Source of the DNA: JBMNIZ01 sp050951405
GTDB lineage: Bacteria; Bacillota; DULZ01
Direction: 5' to 3'
DNA: 64,000 bases
Assembly: GCA_050951405.1 (NCBI GenBank)
Contig: JBMNIZ010000013.1
Span: 62,001-126,000 of the forward strand
Of the stretch, positions 30,852 to 40,688 are shown piece by piece. The position numbers and the translations under genes were made by a program. Position 1 is the stretch's first letter, and each line of letters opens with the position of its first letter. The notes under the pieces were generated by a model. The model saw only the letters and a list, made by a program, of their open reading frames with translations, was not told the DNA's origin and ran no database searches.

Positions 30852-32249
30852 TTAGCGCAAGTAGTTTAAGGGATTGCGAAAACTACCATTCACAATCACT
30901 TCAAAGTGCAGGTGAGAACCGGTACTCCGGCCGGAAGAACCCACCAAGGCGATCAAATCTCCCCTTTCCACCTGATCTCCCGCCGATACCTTCAAGGCGG
31001 AAGCATGAGCATATCGGGTAAGCAAACCGTCCCCGTGATCAATAAGCACGCACAGACCGTAATTACCCTGACGTCCGGCGAAAATCACTTTCCCCGCTTC
31101 TGCCGCATAGATGGGATCGCCTGTGTTGCCGTTGATATCCAAGCCGGTATGGAACTCCCTGCCCCGGTAGCCAAAACGGGAGGTGATCTGCCCTCGCAGG
31201 GGCCAAGCCAGCTGGCCGGATCCTCCGTCACCCCTGGACGCCAGCATGATTTTAGTTCCCCGCAGCACAATTTTGTTCTCTGCTTCCTTGGTGACGGTTT
31301 CGTTGACCACTTCTTTACTGACGGTCAAGCCGTTCCGGGAAACCACTTTATATTCCACTACTTTCTCTCCCGGGACGCCGGGTTTCTTCACCCGCTCCTG
31401 GCCCCGGTAAAGATTGGCATCGTTCTCATACTTGACCTGGTAAGGAATGTTCTCCTGACGAGTCAAGCTGTAAGTGGCCACCACATGCAAGTAGGGTTCG
31501 GCCTTAACCAGTTTCAGCTCCTGTCCGATGGAGAGAAGATCAGACTTCAATTGGGGATTGGCCGCCCTCAGCTCCTCTACGGTTAAACCATTCTTGCGGG
31601 CGATGGACCAAAGTGAATCTCCCTCAACTACCACATGGGTTTCCATTTTTTCCATTCCATAGATAATTTTATCTATCAACTCAGCAGGATCCGCCAAATC
31701 CTCTAGGCCTGCTTCCCTTGCTTCCAGAGAAATCTGTTCTTCAAACACTGCTTCTTCGATCACAAGTCCCTCTTGATTTTCAGGTAAATACAAATTTTTT
31801 ACCTGGGCAATGATCTCTTCTGCTGTTTCCCGGTCCTTCACAATCCCGATGGTTTTTCCATCAATGACGATGGCGGTGGCGGTGGTCACATAATTTAACT
31901 TCCCCCGGAAAAGTTCCCTCAATTCCTGCTCGGAAGCCAGTTGCTCTTTTTTCACTCTTACGGGACTAAAAGTCACTGTTTCCACAGGCCTCACCGGTCC
32001 AGTAGCGCTCTTTTCTCTAATAATCTCTTCCAGTAGTTCCTCCGCCTCTTCTGCTTTTTCCACGTAAGCCATCTCTGTGCCATCCACCAATAAGGCATAG
32101 GCATTGGGCCTGGTGAAATGGTACCAGATAAGGGCCAGCATCAAAGCCAGAACTATCCCCGCTACCAGATACTTTGCTCCCCTTGGTAAAGGCCTGCCGG
32201 ATAAGCCCTGCAAAAGCTTACCCGCATCCTCCCTACTCGTTTCAGACAT
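30852..32249 (-). CDS. Cell-wall endopeptidase with LysM, G5 and M23 domains
   Basis: The 465-residue product has a membrane helix near residues 25-45 (YLVAGIVLALMLALIWY). A long helical/beta stalk is followed by a LysM domain (VVEGDSLWSIARKNGLTVEE), then a G5-like domain and a C-terminal M23 peptidase. Its zinc motifs are HTGLD and HLHFEV, with GYGL-type loop GNYGLCVLIDHGDG. It probably cuts peptidoglycan cross-links during growth or sporulation. ATG 32249 has GGGAGGGATGTA upstream. The frame extends to 32342 without a site. It is intact and transcribed as a single gene ending in its own terminator. Confidence 0.88.
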   Translation of the reverse strand: MSETSREDAGKLLQGLSGRPLPRGAKYLVAGIVLALMLALIWYHFTRPNAYALLVDGTEMAYVEKAEEAEELLEEIIREKSATGPVRPVETVTFSPVRVKKEQLASEQELRELFRGKLNYVTTATAIVIDGKTIGIVKDRETAEEIIAQVKNLYLPENQEGLVIEEAVFEEQISLEAREAGLEDLADPAELIDKIIYGMEKMETHVVVEGDSLWSIARKNGLTVEELRAANPQLKSDLLSIGQELKLVKAEPYLHVVATYSLTRQENIPYQVKYENDANLYRGQERVKKPGVPGEKVVEYKVVSRNGLTVSKEVVNETVTKEAENKIVLRGTKIMLASRGDGGSGQLAWPLRGQITSRFGYRGREFHTGLDINGNTGDPIYAAEAGKVIFAGRQGNYGLCVLIDHGDGLLTRYAHASALKVSAGDQVERGDLIALVGSSGRSTGSHLHFEVIVNGSFRNPLNYLR

Positions 32250-32528
32250 TACATCCCTCCCGTCGCCGTTTCTTGAAGCAGCCACTGGGTTTTCCCAGCA
32301 ATAAAGATTGCCCGAATGATCACAAGAACGGCATGGAAGCAAGGCATTTACTATTATTTTCCATTAAAAGAGCAGAATATACCTTTATTGCCGGATCAAG
32401 GACAACCTGACATTTTAGGTTTCGTCACGAATCACACTTTTCCTCCTTCATTTTTAAAATATATTTGCATCCTTTTCCTTATCACATCATACGCAAATCC
32501 TTACTAAAAGAGCATTCTCGCCCTCAAT

Positions 32529-33929
32529 TTATCCTTTATTTTCCAGCAAATTTTTTACTTGCAGGTAAAGGGCGCATTCCAGGCGCTTTTTCTGCAGCTG
32601 ACATCCCAGATCATAGGGCTTAAAAATAGTTCCATGGAAGAATTCTGCATTGGCATGGCAGCCCCCGCTGCAGTAAAAGCGGGCCCAGCAACGGCGGCAT
32701 TCCTCTTTGCTGTAAATATGGGCCCTCTGGAAGGTAAGGCTCAATTCCCGTTGCGTAAGCCCTTGCCAGACATCCCCCAACCGGTAGGCCTTCCTGCCGA
32801 CAAACTGATGGCAGGGGTAGAGATCCCCTTCCGGGGTAACGGCCAGGTACTCAAAGCCGGCACCGCATCCGGTCAACCTTTTGGGCAGGCAAAGACCTTG
32901 CTCCAGTTCCAGATGAAAATGGAAAAATTGAAAGGGACGCCCAGCATTTTTTCTTTCCAGGAAGAGGTCCACCAGTTTTTCATATTCCTGAAACAAAAGG
33001 GGCAGATCTGCCTCCCGCAGGGCATAATCTTCCTGGGGGGAGGCCACCACCGGTTCCACCGACAAGTAAGTAAAACCCAGATCGGCCATATGCCGGACAT
33101 CTGCGCTGAAATCCAGATTATATCGGGTATATGTGCCCCGGAGATAATAGTCTTGATCAGCCCTGGAACGAACCAGGCGCAAAAACCGGGGCACAATCCT
33201 CCGGTAGCTTCCCTGCCCTCCGGCCAAGGGCCTCATTAAATCATTTATCTCCGGCCGCCCATCAATGCTCAAAACCACACTGATCCGATGTTCATTAAGA
33301 AAACTCTCGATCTCCTCGTTCAGCAGGACTCCGTTGGTGGTAATGGTGAAGTTGATTTTCTTGCCCAGCCTTCCTGCGGCCTCTTCCCCGTAGAGGACCA
33401 GCTCCCGCACCACAGGGAAATTAATCAAAGGCTCCCCGCCAAAAAAGTCCACCTCACAGCTGGGCCGCCGGCCGGAATGTTCCAGTAAAAAGTCCAAAGA
33501 TCTTTTGCCCACTTCCAGGTCCATCAATGCCCTGGCCCCGCCAAACTCCCCTGTGCCGCCAAAGCAGTAACGGCAGCGCATATTACAGTCATGGGCCACG
33601 TGCAGACATAAGGATTTCAAAAGGGGCTGCCGGCTGTCACTCCAAGGATCCTCAGGTTCATCCCTGGTGAAAAGGGCCCCAGCCTGCCGCAGGCTCTCCA
33701 GCTCTTCCAGTACTTCCAGGACCGACTGGGCTGGATAGGCCCCGGCCAATTCCTCCAGGGTTTTCTGGGCATCCCCTCCGTTAGAGGCCACGCTCTTCAG
33801 CACATCCTTGGATACTTCATCCAGCACATGGACCGCACCGCTGTTCACATCCAGCAAAATATGTAATTCTTTAAAACTGAATAAGTGTAAATCTTTTTCC
33901 CAATCCACCCGGTTTAAATAAGATAACAC
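32529..33929 (-). CDS. scfB: SCIFF peptide maturase (radical SAM/SPASM)
   Basis: This radical SAM enzyme installs thioether cross-links in the SCIFF peptide encoded just upstream. The cluster motif CNMRCRYC (CX3CX2C) is near residue 115. SAM-binding elements EVDFFGGEPLINF and FTITTNGVLLN follow. The C-terminal SPASM region has CGAGFEYLAVTPEGDLYPCH, then CRRCWARFYCSGGCHA and a late CxL cysteine that bind auxiliary 4Fe-4S clusters. GTG 33929 follows GGGAGGG and gives VLSYLNRVDWEKDLHLF, as in family members. A peptide-recognition (RRE-like) segment occupies the first 100 residues. It is intact and about 466 residues long. Confidence 0.93.
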   Translation of the reverse strand: MLSYLNRVDWEKDLHLFSFKELHILLDVNSGAVHVLDEVSKDVLKSVASNGGDAQKTLEELAGAYPAQSVLEVLEELESLRQAGALFTRDEPEDPWSDSRQPLLKSLCLHVAHDCNMRCRYCFGGTGEFGGARALMDLEVGKRSLDFLLEHSGRRPSCEVDFFGGEPLINFPVVRELVLYGEEAAGRLGKKINFTITTNGVLLNEEIESFLNEHRISVVLSIDGRPEINDLMRPLAGGQGSYRRIVPRFLRLVRSRADQDYYLRGTYTRYNLDFSADVRHMADLGFTYLSVEPVVASPQEDYALREADLPLLFQEYEKLVDLFLERKNAGRPFQFFHFHLELEQGLCLPKRLTGCGAGFEYLAVTPEGDLYPCHQFVGRKAYRLGDVWQGLTQRELSLTFQRAHIYSKEECRRCWARFYCSGGCHANAEFFHGTIFKPYDLGCQLQKKRLECALYLQVKNLLENKG

Positions 33930-33962
33930 TTTCTTCCCTCCCAAAAAGACGGTAGCTGTTCA

Positions 33963-33996
33963 ACGAAGAAAGGCCCCTCCCAGCGGATAGGGCCTT
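33963..33996 (-). promoter_or_regulatory. Hairpin with weak T tract between scfA and scfB
   Basis: Minus strand AAGGCCC pairs with GGGCCTT around a 13-base loop, followed by TCTTCG. A leaky stop here would give more precursor peptide than maturase, as in many RiPP operons. Confidence 0.6.
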
Positions 33997-34007
33997 ACCG
34001 GAAAAAT

Positions 34008-34148
34008 CTACTTGCTGCAAACCTGGTTTCCCACCGTGCAGGAAGTCTTGCATGCAGACTGGCAGGAAACTTGACACAGACCGCATCCCCCCGTTTGCTG
34101 CGTTTCCTGCAAAGATGGTCTGGCCACGGTTTTGATATGTTTGCCCAT
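34008..34148 (-). CDS. scfA: SCIFF peptide precursor (six cysteines in forty-five residues)
   Basis: The 46-residue peptide begins MGKHIKTVARPSLQE. The cysteine-rich core has six Cys at positions 22, 25, 29, 33, 37 and 44 in the order C-GL-C-QVS-C-QSA-C-KTS-C and VGNQVC. SCIFF peptides are ribosomally made, present in nearly all Clostridia and modified by the radical SAM partner into thioether-linked products. A strong AAAGGAGGAG site lies five bases before the ATG. Its role in the cell is still not established. Finding scfA-scfB together is the best taxonomic marker in the window. Confidence 0.95.
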   Translation of the reverse strand: MGKHIKTVARPSLQETQQTGGCGLCQVSCQSACKTSCTVGNQVCSK

Positions 34149-34272
34149 TTTTCTCCTCCTTTAAGCTCCTCATCACCTCATTAATTATAGCATACTCACC
34201 GCTTTCAAGCTATAATCATCGCAGGCAGGAGAATTTTTTGCTCCTCGGGCCGTAAACAAGGCCGCGAAAGGA

Positions 34273-37200
34273 CTAGATCCTGCCGCTTTTTTGGGCCAGC
34301 TCCCGAAGCCAGCTTATTTTTTCCTCATCCAAAAGCTCCCGGTCGAACTGCCACTGCCAATTCCCTCTAGTAGTGCCGGGTTTATTCATTCTGGCTTCGC
34401 TGCCCAATCCCAAAATATCCTGAAGGGGGACAATCACCCAGGGGGCCTTGCTTAAATACAACTTCTCAATAATCCTGCGGCAAGAAAGCACCAGAGGATC
34501 CGCCTTCCCATGCCGCCCCGCCGGTTTTTCCGTCTCCACTCGGCTTGTGCTATCTGTTTGAAGGAGTCCGCTTTCATCTGCCAAGAGGCGGATCACTTTC
34601 TTCCAGTTTTTCCGACACCAGCCCAGCAATGTATCGTTGTCATGGGTGCCGGTATAATAAAGCTCCCCCGGCTCCCCCTCCTCCAGCATTTCCCGGGGGG
34701 AAAACTGAAAGACCTTCATACCGGGGAAACCGAAAATATTTTTTAAGTTTTTCACTTCCGGTGTAAGAAAGCCCAGATCTTCCGCGATCAAGGGCAGCTC
34801 CCCCAATTCCTGGAATAGGACCTCAAAGAAATGCTGGCCGGGCCCTTTCTTCCAGTAGCCCTGCACCGCCGTTTTGGCCTCTCGGGGTACTTCCCAATAG
34901 GCCTCAAAAGCCCGGAAATGATCCAGCCGGAGATAATCTGCCATCTGCAAGGCCCGCCGCACTCTTTCCACCCACCAGCGGTAATTTTCTTTTTTCATTT
35001 CATCCCAAGCATAAAGGGGATTGCCCCAGAGCTGGCCCTTTGCTGAAAAGTAATCAGGCGGAACACCCGCCAGTTTGAGGGGCTTTCCCTTTTCATCCAA
35101 GCAAAAAAGCCGCCGGTGGGCCCAAGTGTCAGAGCTGTCAGGGGCCGCATACATGGGCAGGTCGCCCACAATAAGGAGCCCCCGGGAGTTGGCGTATTCT
35201 TTCAGTTTTCGCCATTGAAGAAAGAAGATGTACTGCAAAAAAAGCTGATAAGCCACTTCCCCGGCCAGTTTCCGCCGATAATAGGCCACGGCTTCTTTTT
35301 CCCGCAGGGCAATTTTTTTATCCCAAGAATACCAGGGCTTCCCGCCGAATTCCTTTTTCAGGGCCCGATAGAGGCAATAGTCATCCAGCCAAAAGGAATT
35401 CTCCCTCTGGAATTGCAAATAATCTTTGCGGTCAATAGAACCCGGTTGAGACTGAAAATGACGGAAAGCTTCTCGGTAAAGCCTTTCTTTGCCGGCGGCC
35501 GCCAAGGCTAAATAGGTCTCCCGGTGATGAGCCCACTGGTGAATACGATCCTGTTCCTCCTCCAAGCGAGAAGCTTCCAACAAGCCGGCCTGAACTAACT
35601 GTTCCGGATCGATCAACTGCTCATAGCCGGCAAAAGTCCCCGGGCTCCGGTAAGGTGAACGGGCCTGATCTGGAGGATTCAGAGGCAGGATCTGCCACAC
35701 TTTCTGGCCGGCGGCCGCCAAAAAATCCACAAACTCATAAGCCTGTCGGCCCAAATCCCCCAAGCCCCAGGCTGAGGGCAGGGATGTGATCGCCAACAAT
35801 ACACCCCCTGCCCTGGGCAGTTTCCGGGACTGATAAAATTCTTTTTGTTTCAAATAAATAACCCTGGCCCCTAAGGAAGGAATTTCCAAGCTGCCGTCCC
35901 ATTCTTTCCCCAGAACGGCACCCTGCAGGAGATCCAAAGTGACCGTCTGCTCCCACCTGGCGGCCTCCAGCAGCTCCGGCTCAACGGTCAGCTTCCTGTT
36001 CTCCTTGAGGCTCCTGTTCACAAAAACCACCAGCCGCTCCCGGGCATTTTTTCGCTGAAAGCCGTAGATATCTTCCCCCTGATGGAAAGAGCGAAAATCC
36101 CCCTGGCATAGGACTGGATATTCCCAGCGGAGACGGATCATTCTCCGGTACCAGGCCAGGATCTCCTGATCTTCCCGCCCCCAGGGATATGTGCCCCGGT
36201 TATGTGGGTCCGAGTAGCCCTCCAAACCCGCCTCGTCTCCATAATAGATACAGGGCACACCGGGAAAAGTCATCTGAACCAGAGACAAAAGCCGGAGTCT
36301 TTTTTTAGCCAGTTTCCTGGCCTCCGGCCCCAGTCTGTACTTCTCTTTTTCCTTTTCAGTCAAAGTCTCTTCCCGGGGCGCCTCACCCAGCAAAGTGAGA
36401 ACCCTAATCCGGTCATGGCTCCCAATTAAGTTCATGGCGGCATAAAAATGCTCCCGGGGATAATTTTCCAACAGGCTCATAATGCGCCGGTGGGTCAGGG
36501 AAGCCTCCGCCTTGCCCAGAAGAAAATCAAGCCAGATGCTCCTGAGAGGGTAGTTGGTAACGGAATCCAATTCCTCCCCCCAAAGATACTGGCGTAATTT
36601 CCCATAGCTGACTTTATTGGAGGCGTCTTCCCAAACTTCGCCGATGAGCACGGCTTCCTCATCGGTTTCTTTTGCCGCTTGCCTGAGTTCCTTGATAAAT
36701 TCATCGGGAAGCTCATCCGCCACATCCAGCCTCCAGCCCCGGGCCCCGGCTTTCAACCAGTGCCGGACCACGCTGTTTTCCCCCTGGCAGATAAATTCCC
36801 GGTAGGAAGCCTCCATTTCATTCACATTGGGCAGGTCGTCCACTCCCCACCAGGATTGATAGCGGTGGGGATACTCCTCAAAAATATACCAGCGGTAATA
36901 AGAAGACCCGGGCGACTGGAAAGCCCCCAGCCCCGGGTAATTCCCTTCCTTATTAAAATAAATACTGTCCGCGCCGGTGTGACTGAAAACCCCGTCCAGG
37001 ATGATGGAGATGCCTTTTTTTTGCGCCTGAACAACCAATTCCCGGAAAATGTTTTCATCTCCATAGAGGGGATCAATGGTGAAGTAATCCCCCGTATCGT
37101 ATTTGTGGCTGCTCCGGGCCCGAAAAATAGGGTTCAGGTACAGGATGCTCACGCCCAATCCTTGCAGGTAATCCAGCTTATCCCTGATCCCCGCCAGGTT

Positions 37201-37791
37201 GCCCCCGAAAAAAGTCCAGCGTTTGATCCGGCCTCCTTCTTCCCGAAGATAAAAGGGGGTGTCAAACCAGTCCAGGTGCAGAAGTCCTCCGGGGGAAAGG
37301 CCTGTGCCCCGTGGGGGAAATGCTTCTTGATTGCAGTAAAAGCGGTCCACAAAAATCTGATAGATGACCCCTTGTTTAAACCAGGAGGGTACTGCAAAGG
37401 GTCGGAAAACCGTAATTTGATAGCCGGGGGGCTCAGCTTCTGCCAGACGGCCTTCGCCCCCCAAATTCTCCGGGTTATTGCCGTAGTAAAAAACCTGTTC
37501 GCCGCATAGCAGACGAAAATAGTACCAAACCAAACCGGGCTCTTTTGGGGCCCGGTAATCCACTGTAAATACCTGCCGGTGGCTCCCTTCCTCCTTTTCG
37601 CTTTGCAGGAGATCCATAGCCAGCAGTCTCTCAACGGCGCCCTTCTCCCAAAGCCGGAGCTGGCACAGGGTCACGGGGATTTCCGACCTGATCTCCACCC
37701 GCAAACGGATGGTGGTTCCGCAAGGAACGGCACCAAAAGGTTTGCGAAAGAAACTGTCGTGGGAATTGTGGTAAACCTGCAGCTTTAACAT
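34273..37791 (-). CDS. Bifunctional GH13 alpha-amylase / GH77 4-alpha-glucanotransferase fusion
   Basis: The single frame of 1172 residues holds two enzymes. Residues ~1-110 form an N-terminal beta domain. Residues ~130-630 are a GH13 barrel (neopullulanase/maltogenic type) with QGVIYQIFVDRF, GWRLDVADEL (nucleophile Asp), VLIGEVWED (acid Glu) and NLIGSHDRIR (third Asp). From about residue 655 the MalQ-type GH77 domain starts at GVLLAITSLPSAWGLGDLG. It carries YLRLDHFRAFEAYWEVP (nucleophile), LPLIAEDLG (acid) and YTGTHDNDTLLGW. Together they could trim and rearrange storage or scavenged alpha-glucans in the cytoplasm; no signal peptide is seen. All six catalytic acids are present and the frame is unbroken over 3.5 kb. 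Confidence 0.92.
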   Translation of the reverse strand: MLKLQVYHNSHDSFFRKPFGAVPCGTTIRLRVEIRSEIPVTLCQLRLWEKGAVERLLAMDLLQSEKEEGSHRQVFTVDYRAPKEPGLVWYYFRLLCGEQVFYYGNNPENLGGEGRLAEAEPPGYQITVFRPFAVPSWFKQGVIYQIFVDRFYCNQEAFPPRGTGLSPGGLLHLDWFDTPFYLREEGGRIKRWTFFGGNLAGIRDKLDYLQGLGVSILYLNPIFRARSSHKYDTGDYFTIDPLYGDENIFRELVVQAQKKGISIILDGVFSHTGADSIYFNKEGNYPGLGAFQSPGSSYYRWYIFEEYPHRYQSWWGVDDLPNVNEMEASYREFICQGENSVVRHWLKAGARGWRLDVADELPDEFIKELRQAAKETDEEAVLIGEVWEDASNKVSYGKLRQYLWGEELDSVTNYPLRSIWLDFLLGKAEASLTHRRIMSLLENYPREHFYAAMNLIGSHDRIRVLTLLGEAPREETLTEKEKEKYRLGPEARKLAKKRLRLLSLVQMTFPGVPCIYYGDEAGLEGYSDPHNRGTYPWGREDQEILAWYRRMIRLRWEYPVLCQGDFRSFHQGEDIYGFQRKNARERLVVFVNRSLKENRKLTVEPELLEAARWEQTVTLDLLQGAVLGKEWDGSLEIPSLGARVIYLKQKEFYQSRKLPRAGGVLLAITSLPSAWGLGDLGRQAYEFVDFLAAAGQKVWQILPLNPPDQARSPYRSPGTFAGYEQLIDPEQLVQAGLLEASRLEEEQDRIHQWAHHRETYLALAAAGKERLYREAFRHFQSQPGSIDRKDYLQFQRENSFWLDDYCLYRALKKEFGGKPWYSWDKKIALREKEAVAYYRRKLAGEVAYQLFLQYIFFLQWRKLKEYANSRGLLIVGDLPMYAAPDSSDTWAHRRLFCLDEKGKPLKLAGVPPDYFSAKGQLWGNPLYAWDEMKKENYRWWVERVRRALQMADYLRLDHFRAFEAYWEVPREAKTAVQGYWKKGPGQHFFEVLFQELGELPLIAEDLGFLTPEVKNLKNIFGFPGMKVFQFSPREMLEEGEPGELYYTGTHDNDTLLGWCRKNWKKVIRLLADESGLLQTDSTSRVETEKPAGRHGKADPLVLSCRRIIEKLYLSKAPWVIVPLQDILGLGSEARMNKPGTTRGNWQWQFDRELLDEEKISWLRELAQKSGRI

Positions 37792-37894
37792 CCCCTCACC
37801 CTTTCCGCCCCTTCGCCGGAATGAAAATTACATTTCCCAGCACTATTCTTAACCATAGCCCCGGCTTTTATGTGAAGGTGCCGAAAAAGGGTGT

Positions 37895-39592
37895 TTATTC
37901 CAAAGTAAATTGATCCACCGCCCGATTCAACTTCTGGGCCAGTTCCGCCAACCCGTTCACGGAACTGGCAATCTGCTCCACCGCCGCGCTCTGCTCTTCG
38001 GCTGCCCCGGCGATTTCCAAAGCGGCTGCATCATTTTCCTGGGCAATGGCAGCCACATTGTCAACGGCAGAGGACATCTCTTCCGCCTTCTCTCCCATTT
38101 CCTTGCTCAAATTGGCTACCACCGCTGCCTGGTCCAGCAAGCCGGTAATAACCCGGTTAATTTCCAGAAAAGCTTGGTGGGTACTGGCCATCACTTCCCC
38201 GCCTTTCCGCACCTCCTCAGCTGACTGATGCATATTGGTGGCAGCACGGCCGGCATCCAACTGCATTTCCTGGATGATTTTGGTGATGCCTTGGGCCGCT
38301 TCCCCGGCCTGTTCTGCCAGCTTCCTGACCTCCTCGGCCACCACGGCGAAGCCCCGGCCCTGTTCCCCCGCCCGGGCTGCTTCGATAGCGGCATTAAGTG
38401 CCAGCAGGTTGGTCTGGTCGGCAATACTGGTGATCAATTCCACGATTTGCCCGATTTCCTTGGCGCTTTGCTCAAACTTGTCCATTTCAGTAAGAGTGGA
38501 TGCCACCATTTCCTCAATGACGGACATCTGCCTGACCGCCTGATCGGTGGTTTCCCCGCCTGCTTTGACTACCTGAGCCACCTGCCGAGCTCCTTCTCCC
38601 ATGCTTTGGGCCTGCTCGTCAACTCTGTTAATATTATTTAAAAGGTCATGCCCCAAAGAAGCCAGGCTCTCCGCCTGCTGGGACAGCTCACCGATGCCTT
38701 TGGCCATTTCCTGCACGGTGGAAGCCACCTGAGAAGCCCCGTCCCCCACCTGGGTGGAACTGGCGGCCAATTCCTGACTGGCGGCGGACACTTCCTGGGC
38801 GGTGTTGGTAATGCTGCTCACTAAAGCTCGTAAATTCTTGTTCATCTCATTAAAAGACATGAGCAGCTGCCCCATCTCGTCTTGAGTCTTGATTTCCAAC
38901 TCTTTTCCTGTCAGATCTCCCACCGCAATTTTTTGGCTGATGCCCACCAGCTGCTTTAAAGGATTGACCACGATCCGGGTGACGACGAAAAAAATCACCA
39001 ATGACGCCAGGATAGCGATCCCCAGCACAATCCCCATGTTTCTGAGGCTGGTGACCATCACCTGATTAATGTAGGACAGGGCCTCATCCTGCTCCCGATG
39101 CAGTTCTTCGTGGAGGTCTTCCCCCCGGTTAATGAAATTATTGGCAATTTCGGCTAAAGGGCTCATCCAGACCATGGCCAGCTCCTTATCGCCTTTACGC
39201 AAGGCAGGCAATACATTCTCAGCCATTGCCTTCTGAAACTCGTCATCATAGGCCTGCATTTCTATAAAAAGAGCCTTTTGTTCGCGGGTTACCAAGCTTT
39301 GGGAAAGCGTTTCTTTGATGGCGTCCAAACGCATGGCTTCCTGCTGAAGCTCCTCTTCTGCTGTAAAACTGTTCCGATAAACCAATTCCAAAGCCAATAT
39401 GTATTTTTTCTGGATCAGCCTGTTCAGATCCTCTACCGCATCCCCTATCTCGCTGATCACATGGACCTGTTCCTGGGCATCCCGGATCTCCATTACCAAG
39501 TAAGCCGTAAAGGCAAAAGATACAATTAATATCCCAATCATAATGCCTATACCAAAAGTTAATTTGGTCCGCAGCTTGGCCCGACTAAACAA
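37895..39592 (-). CDS. Methyl-accepting chemotaxis protein
   Basis: This 565-residue receptor has two membrane helices (LTFGIGIMIGILIVSFAFTAYL and MGIVLGIAILASLVIFFVVT) around a periplasmic four-helix-bundle sensor of about 150 residues. A HAMP domain (VNPLKQLVGISQKIAVGDLT) and a long signalling hairpin follow. The tip has the conserved EIVELITSIADQTNLLALNA-type sequence (written GQIVELITSIADQTNLLALN here) and AARAGEQGRGFAVVAEEVRK. The ligand is unknown. It has its own 420-bp upstream region. The organism is therefore probably motile. Confidence 0.93.
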   Translation of the reverse strand: MFSRAKLRTKLTFGIGIMIGILIVSFAFTAYLVMEIRDAQEQVHVISEIGDAVEDLNRLIQKKYILALELVYRNSFTAEEELQQEAMRLDAIKETLSQSLVTREQKALFIEMQAYDDEFQKAMAENVLPALRKGDKELAMVWMSPLAEIANNFINRGEDLHEELHREQDEALSYINQVMVTSLRNMGIVLGIAILASLVIFFVVTRIVVNPLKQLVGISQKIAVGDLTGKELEIKTQDEMGQLLMSFNEMNKNLRALVSSITNTAQEVSAASQELAASSTQVGDGASQVASTVQEMAKGIGELSQQAESLASLGHDLLNNINRVDEQAQSMGEGARQVAQVVKAGGETTDQAVRQMSVIEEMVASTLTEMDKFEQSAKEIGQIVELITSIADQTNLLALNAAIEAARAGEQGRGFAVVAEEVRKLAEQAGEAAQGITKIIQEMQLDAGRAATNMHQSAEEVRKGGEVMASTHQAFLEINRVITGLLDQAAVVANLSKEMGEKAEEMSSAVDNVAAIAQENDAAALEIAGAAEEQSAAVEQIASSVNGLAELAQKLNRAVDQFTLE

Positions 39593-40016
39593 TCCTCCCC
39601 TGCTCTTTTTGGCATCAGGTTCTGGTTTTTTTTGCTTTCTTTTTCCTAAACAATACCATTCTTTTCCTTTACCTCCTGTTGAATAGCATCATATGGATTA
39701 ATGAAGTGCTGCTTAAGCTTATCCCTGTAATGTTTTCTACCTAAACCATATTATTCCTCCATTTCCAGAGCTGATTCGACAGGATTCCGTCGGAAAAAGA
39801 AAGGCTTCCTTCTCGGTAGCGGGATGCCGCCAACGCGGAGAATAAAAACACAACCCCGGAAAAGCTCTGAAAAACTCAAAGCCCCGGGGTCAAAGCTTTT
39901 ATTTAGGTAAAATTGGGAAAGCTCTCCTTGCAGAGAGCCTTGAAGCAGGTGATAACCACAGGATATCTTATATTTTTCAATAAACTTTCAATATACTGCT
40001 TTGCACCGAACTGTTG
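39593..40016. other. Intergenic region upstream of the chemotaxis gene
   Basis: No coding frame is seen. It holds the terminator of the DUF3794 gene at about 39841-39890 and GC-rich inverted segments near 39800-39838 (GGTAGCGGGATGCCGCC). I compared these with c-di-GMP riboswitch elements without a convincing match. The chemotaxis-gene promoter should lie at 39600-39780. Confidence 0.5.
39841..39890 (-). terminator. Terminator of the DUF3794 gene
   Basis: ACCCCGG (39853-39859) pairs with CCGGGGT (39884-39890), with an inner GCTCTG/CTCAAAG-type partial stem. The minus strand then reads TTTTTATT. Confidence 0.65.
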
Positions 40017-40562
40017 TTAACTGGGCCATTCCGGCCTGATGGGAATTTGCTTGACGCGCACTACTTTCGCTACCACCCGCACTACCGTCTTCTCCAACAA
40101 TACCCTAAAAGAGCCGTCCGGCTGCACTTGCAGTTGCTCTTCTTTCTCCCCTACTACTTCCGCCACTTCAATCAAACACTCATCTCCCGGCCGGGCCCCG
40201 GGCACATCAATAAAAAGGGCAAATGGCAATTGGGCCAGGGTAGCTTTGCAGTCCCCGTGCGCAACCCGGTTCGTCATGTGCTGGTCCTGCTCGCCGCCAT
40301 GGGAGGGTTTCTTGGAAGAGATGGGAGAAAGAGCCCCCATATTCAGGAAGCAAATAATCTTCTCCAAAATGCCGTTGATAATCACCTTATTATTGATGAC
40401 TTTGCATTGGGTGATCTCCACATTTTTAGTCACCTCGATAATCCGTCTGGCCGCAGGGCTGAGCGGTATCTCCGAGACGACCAGCACTTGGGATTCACCG
40501 ATACCCACTTCCGTTGGGCTGACTATGGTTATCGGTTTATTGTGATGAGCAGTTTCCGTCAT
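40017..40562 (-). CDS. DUF3794 / SPOCS domain protein
   Basis: The product of 181 residues matches the SPOCS (DUF3794) domain found in spore-coat and sporulation proteins of Clostridia and Bacilli. Features are VEITQCKVINNKVIINGILEK, LPFALFIDVPGARPGDECLIE and a long beta-rich end with VVRVVAKVVRVKQIP. Such proteins assemble on the spore coat or cell envelope. The gene is monocistronic, with a terminator about 130 bp downstream. It supports a spore-forming organism. Confidence 0.8.
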   Translation of the reverse strand: MTETAHHNKPITIVSPTEVGIGESQVLVVSEIPLSPAARRIIEVTKNVEITQCKVINNKVIINGILEKIICFLNMGALSPISSKKPSHGGEQDQHMTNRVAHGDCKATLAQLPFALFIDVPGARPGDECLIEVAEVVGEKEEQLQVQPDGSFRVLLEKTVVRVVAKVVRVKQIPIRPEWPS

Positions 40563-40688
40563 GCATTTACACTCCTTTCCTTCTTGCCTTATGTTTTTTG
40601 TGCCATTACCTTCCTGGCCTGGTACTTGTTACTAATGTATAGTATGTTTTATGGGCTGTTTTTGTCATTGGAATCTAATGGTTTTGAC

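Noticed and set aside
39780..39840. Possible c-di-GMP riboswitch ahead of the chemotaxis gene (GGTAGCGGGATGCCGCC)
   Set aside because: The conserved GACGCAAAGCC and GGTTACCG elements are absent, and the similarity is only to a short stem and on the opposite strand to the gene.
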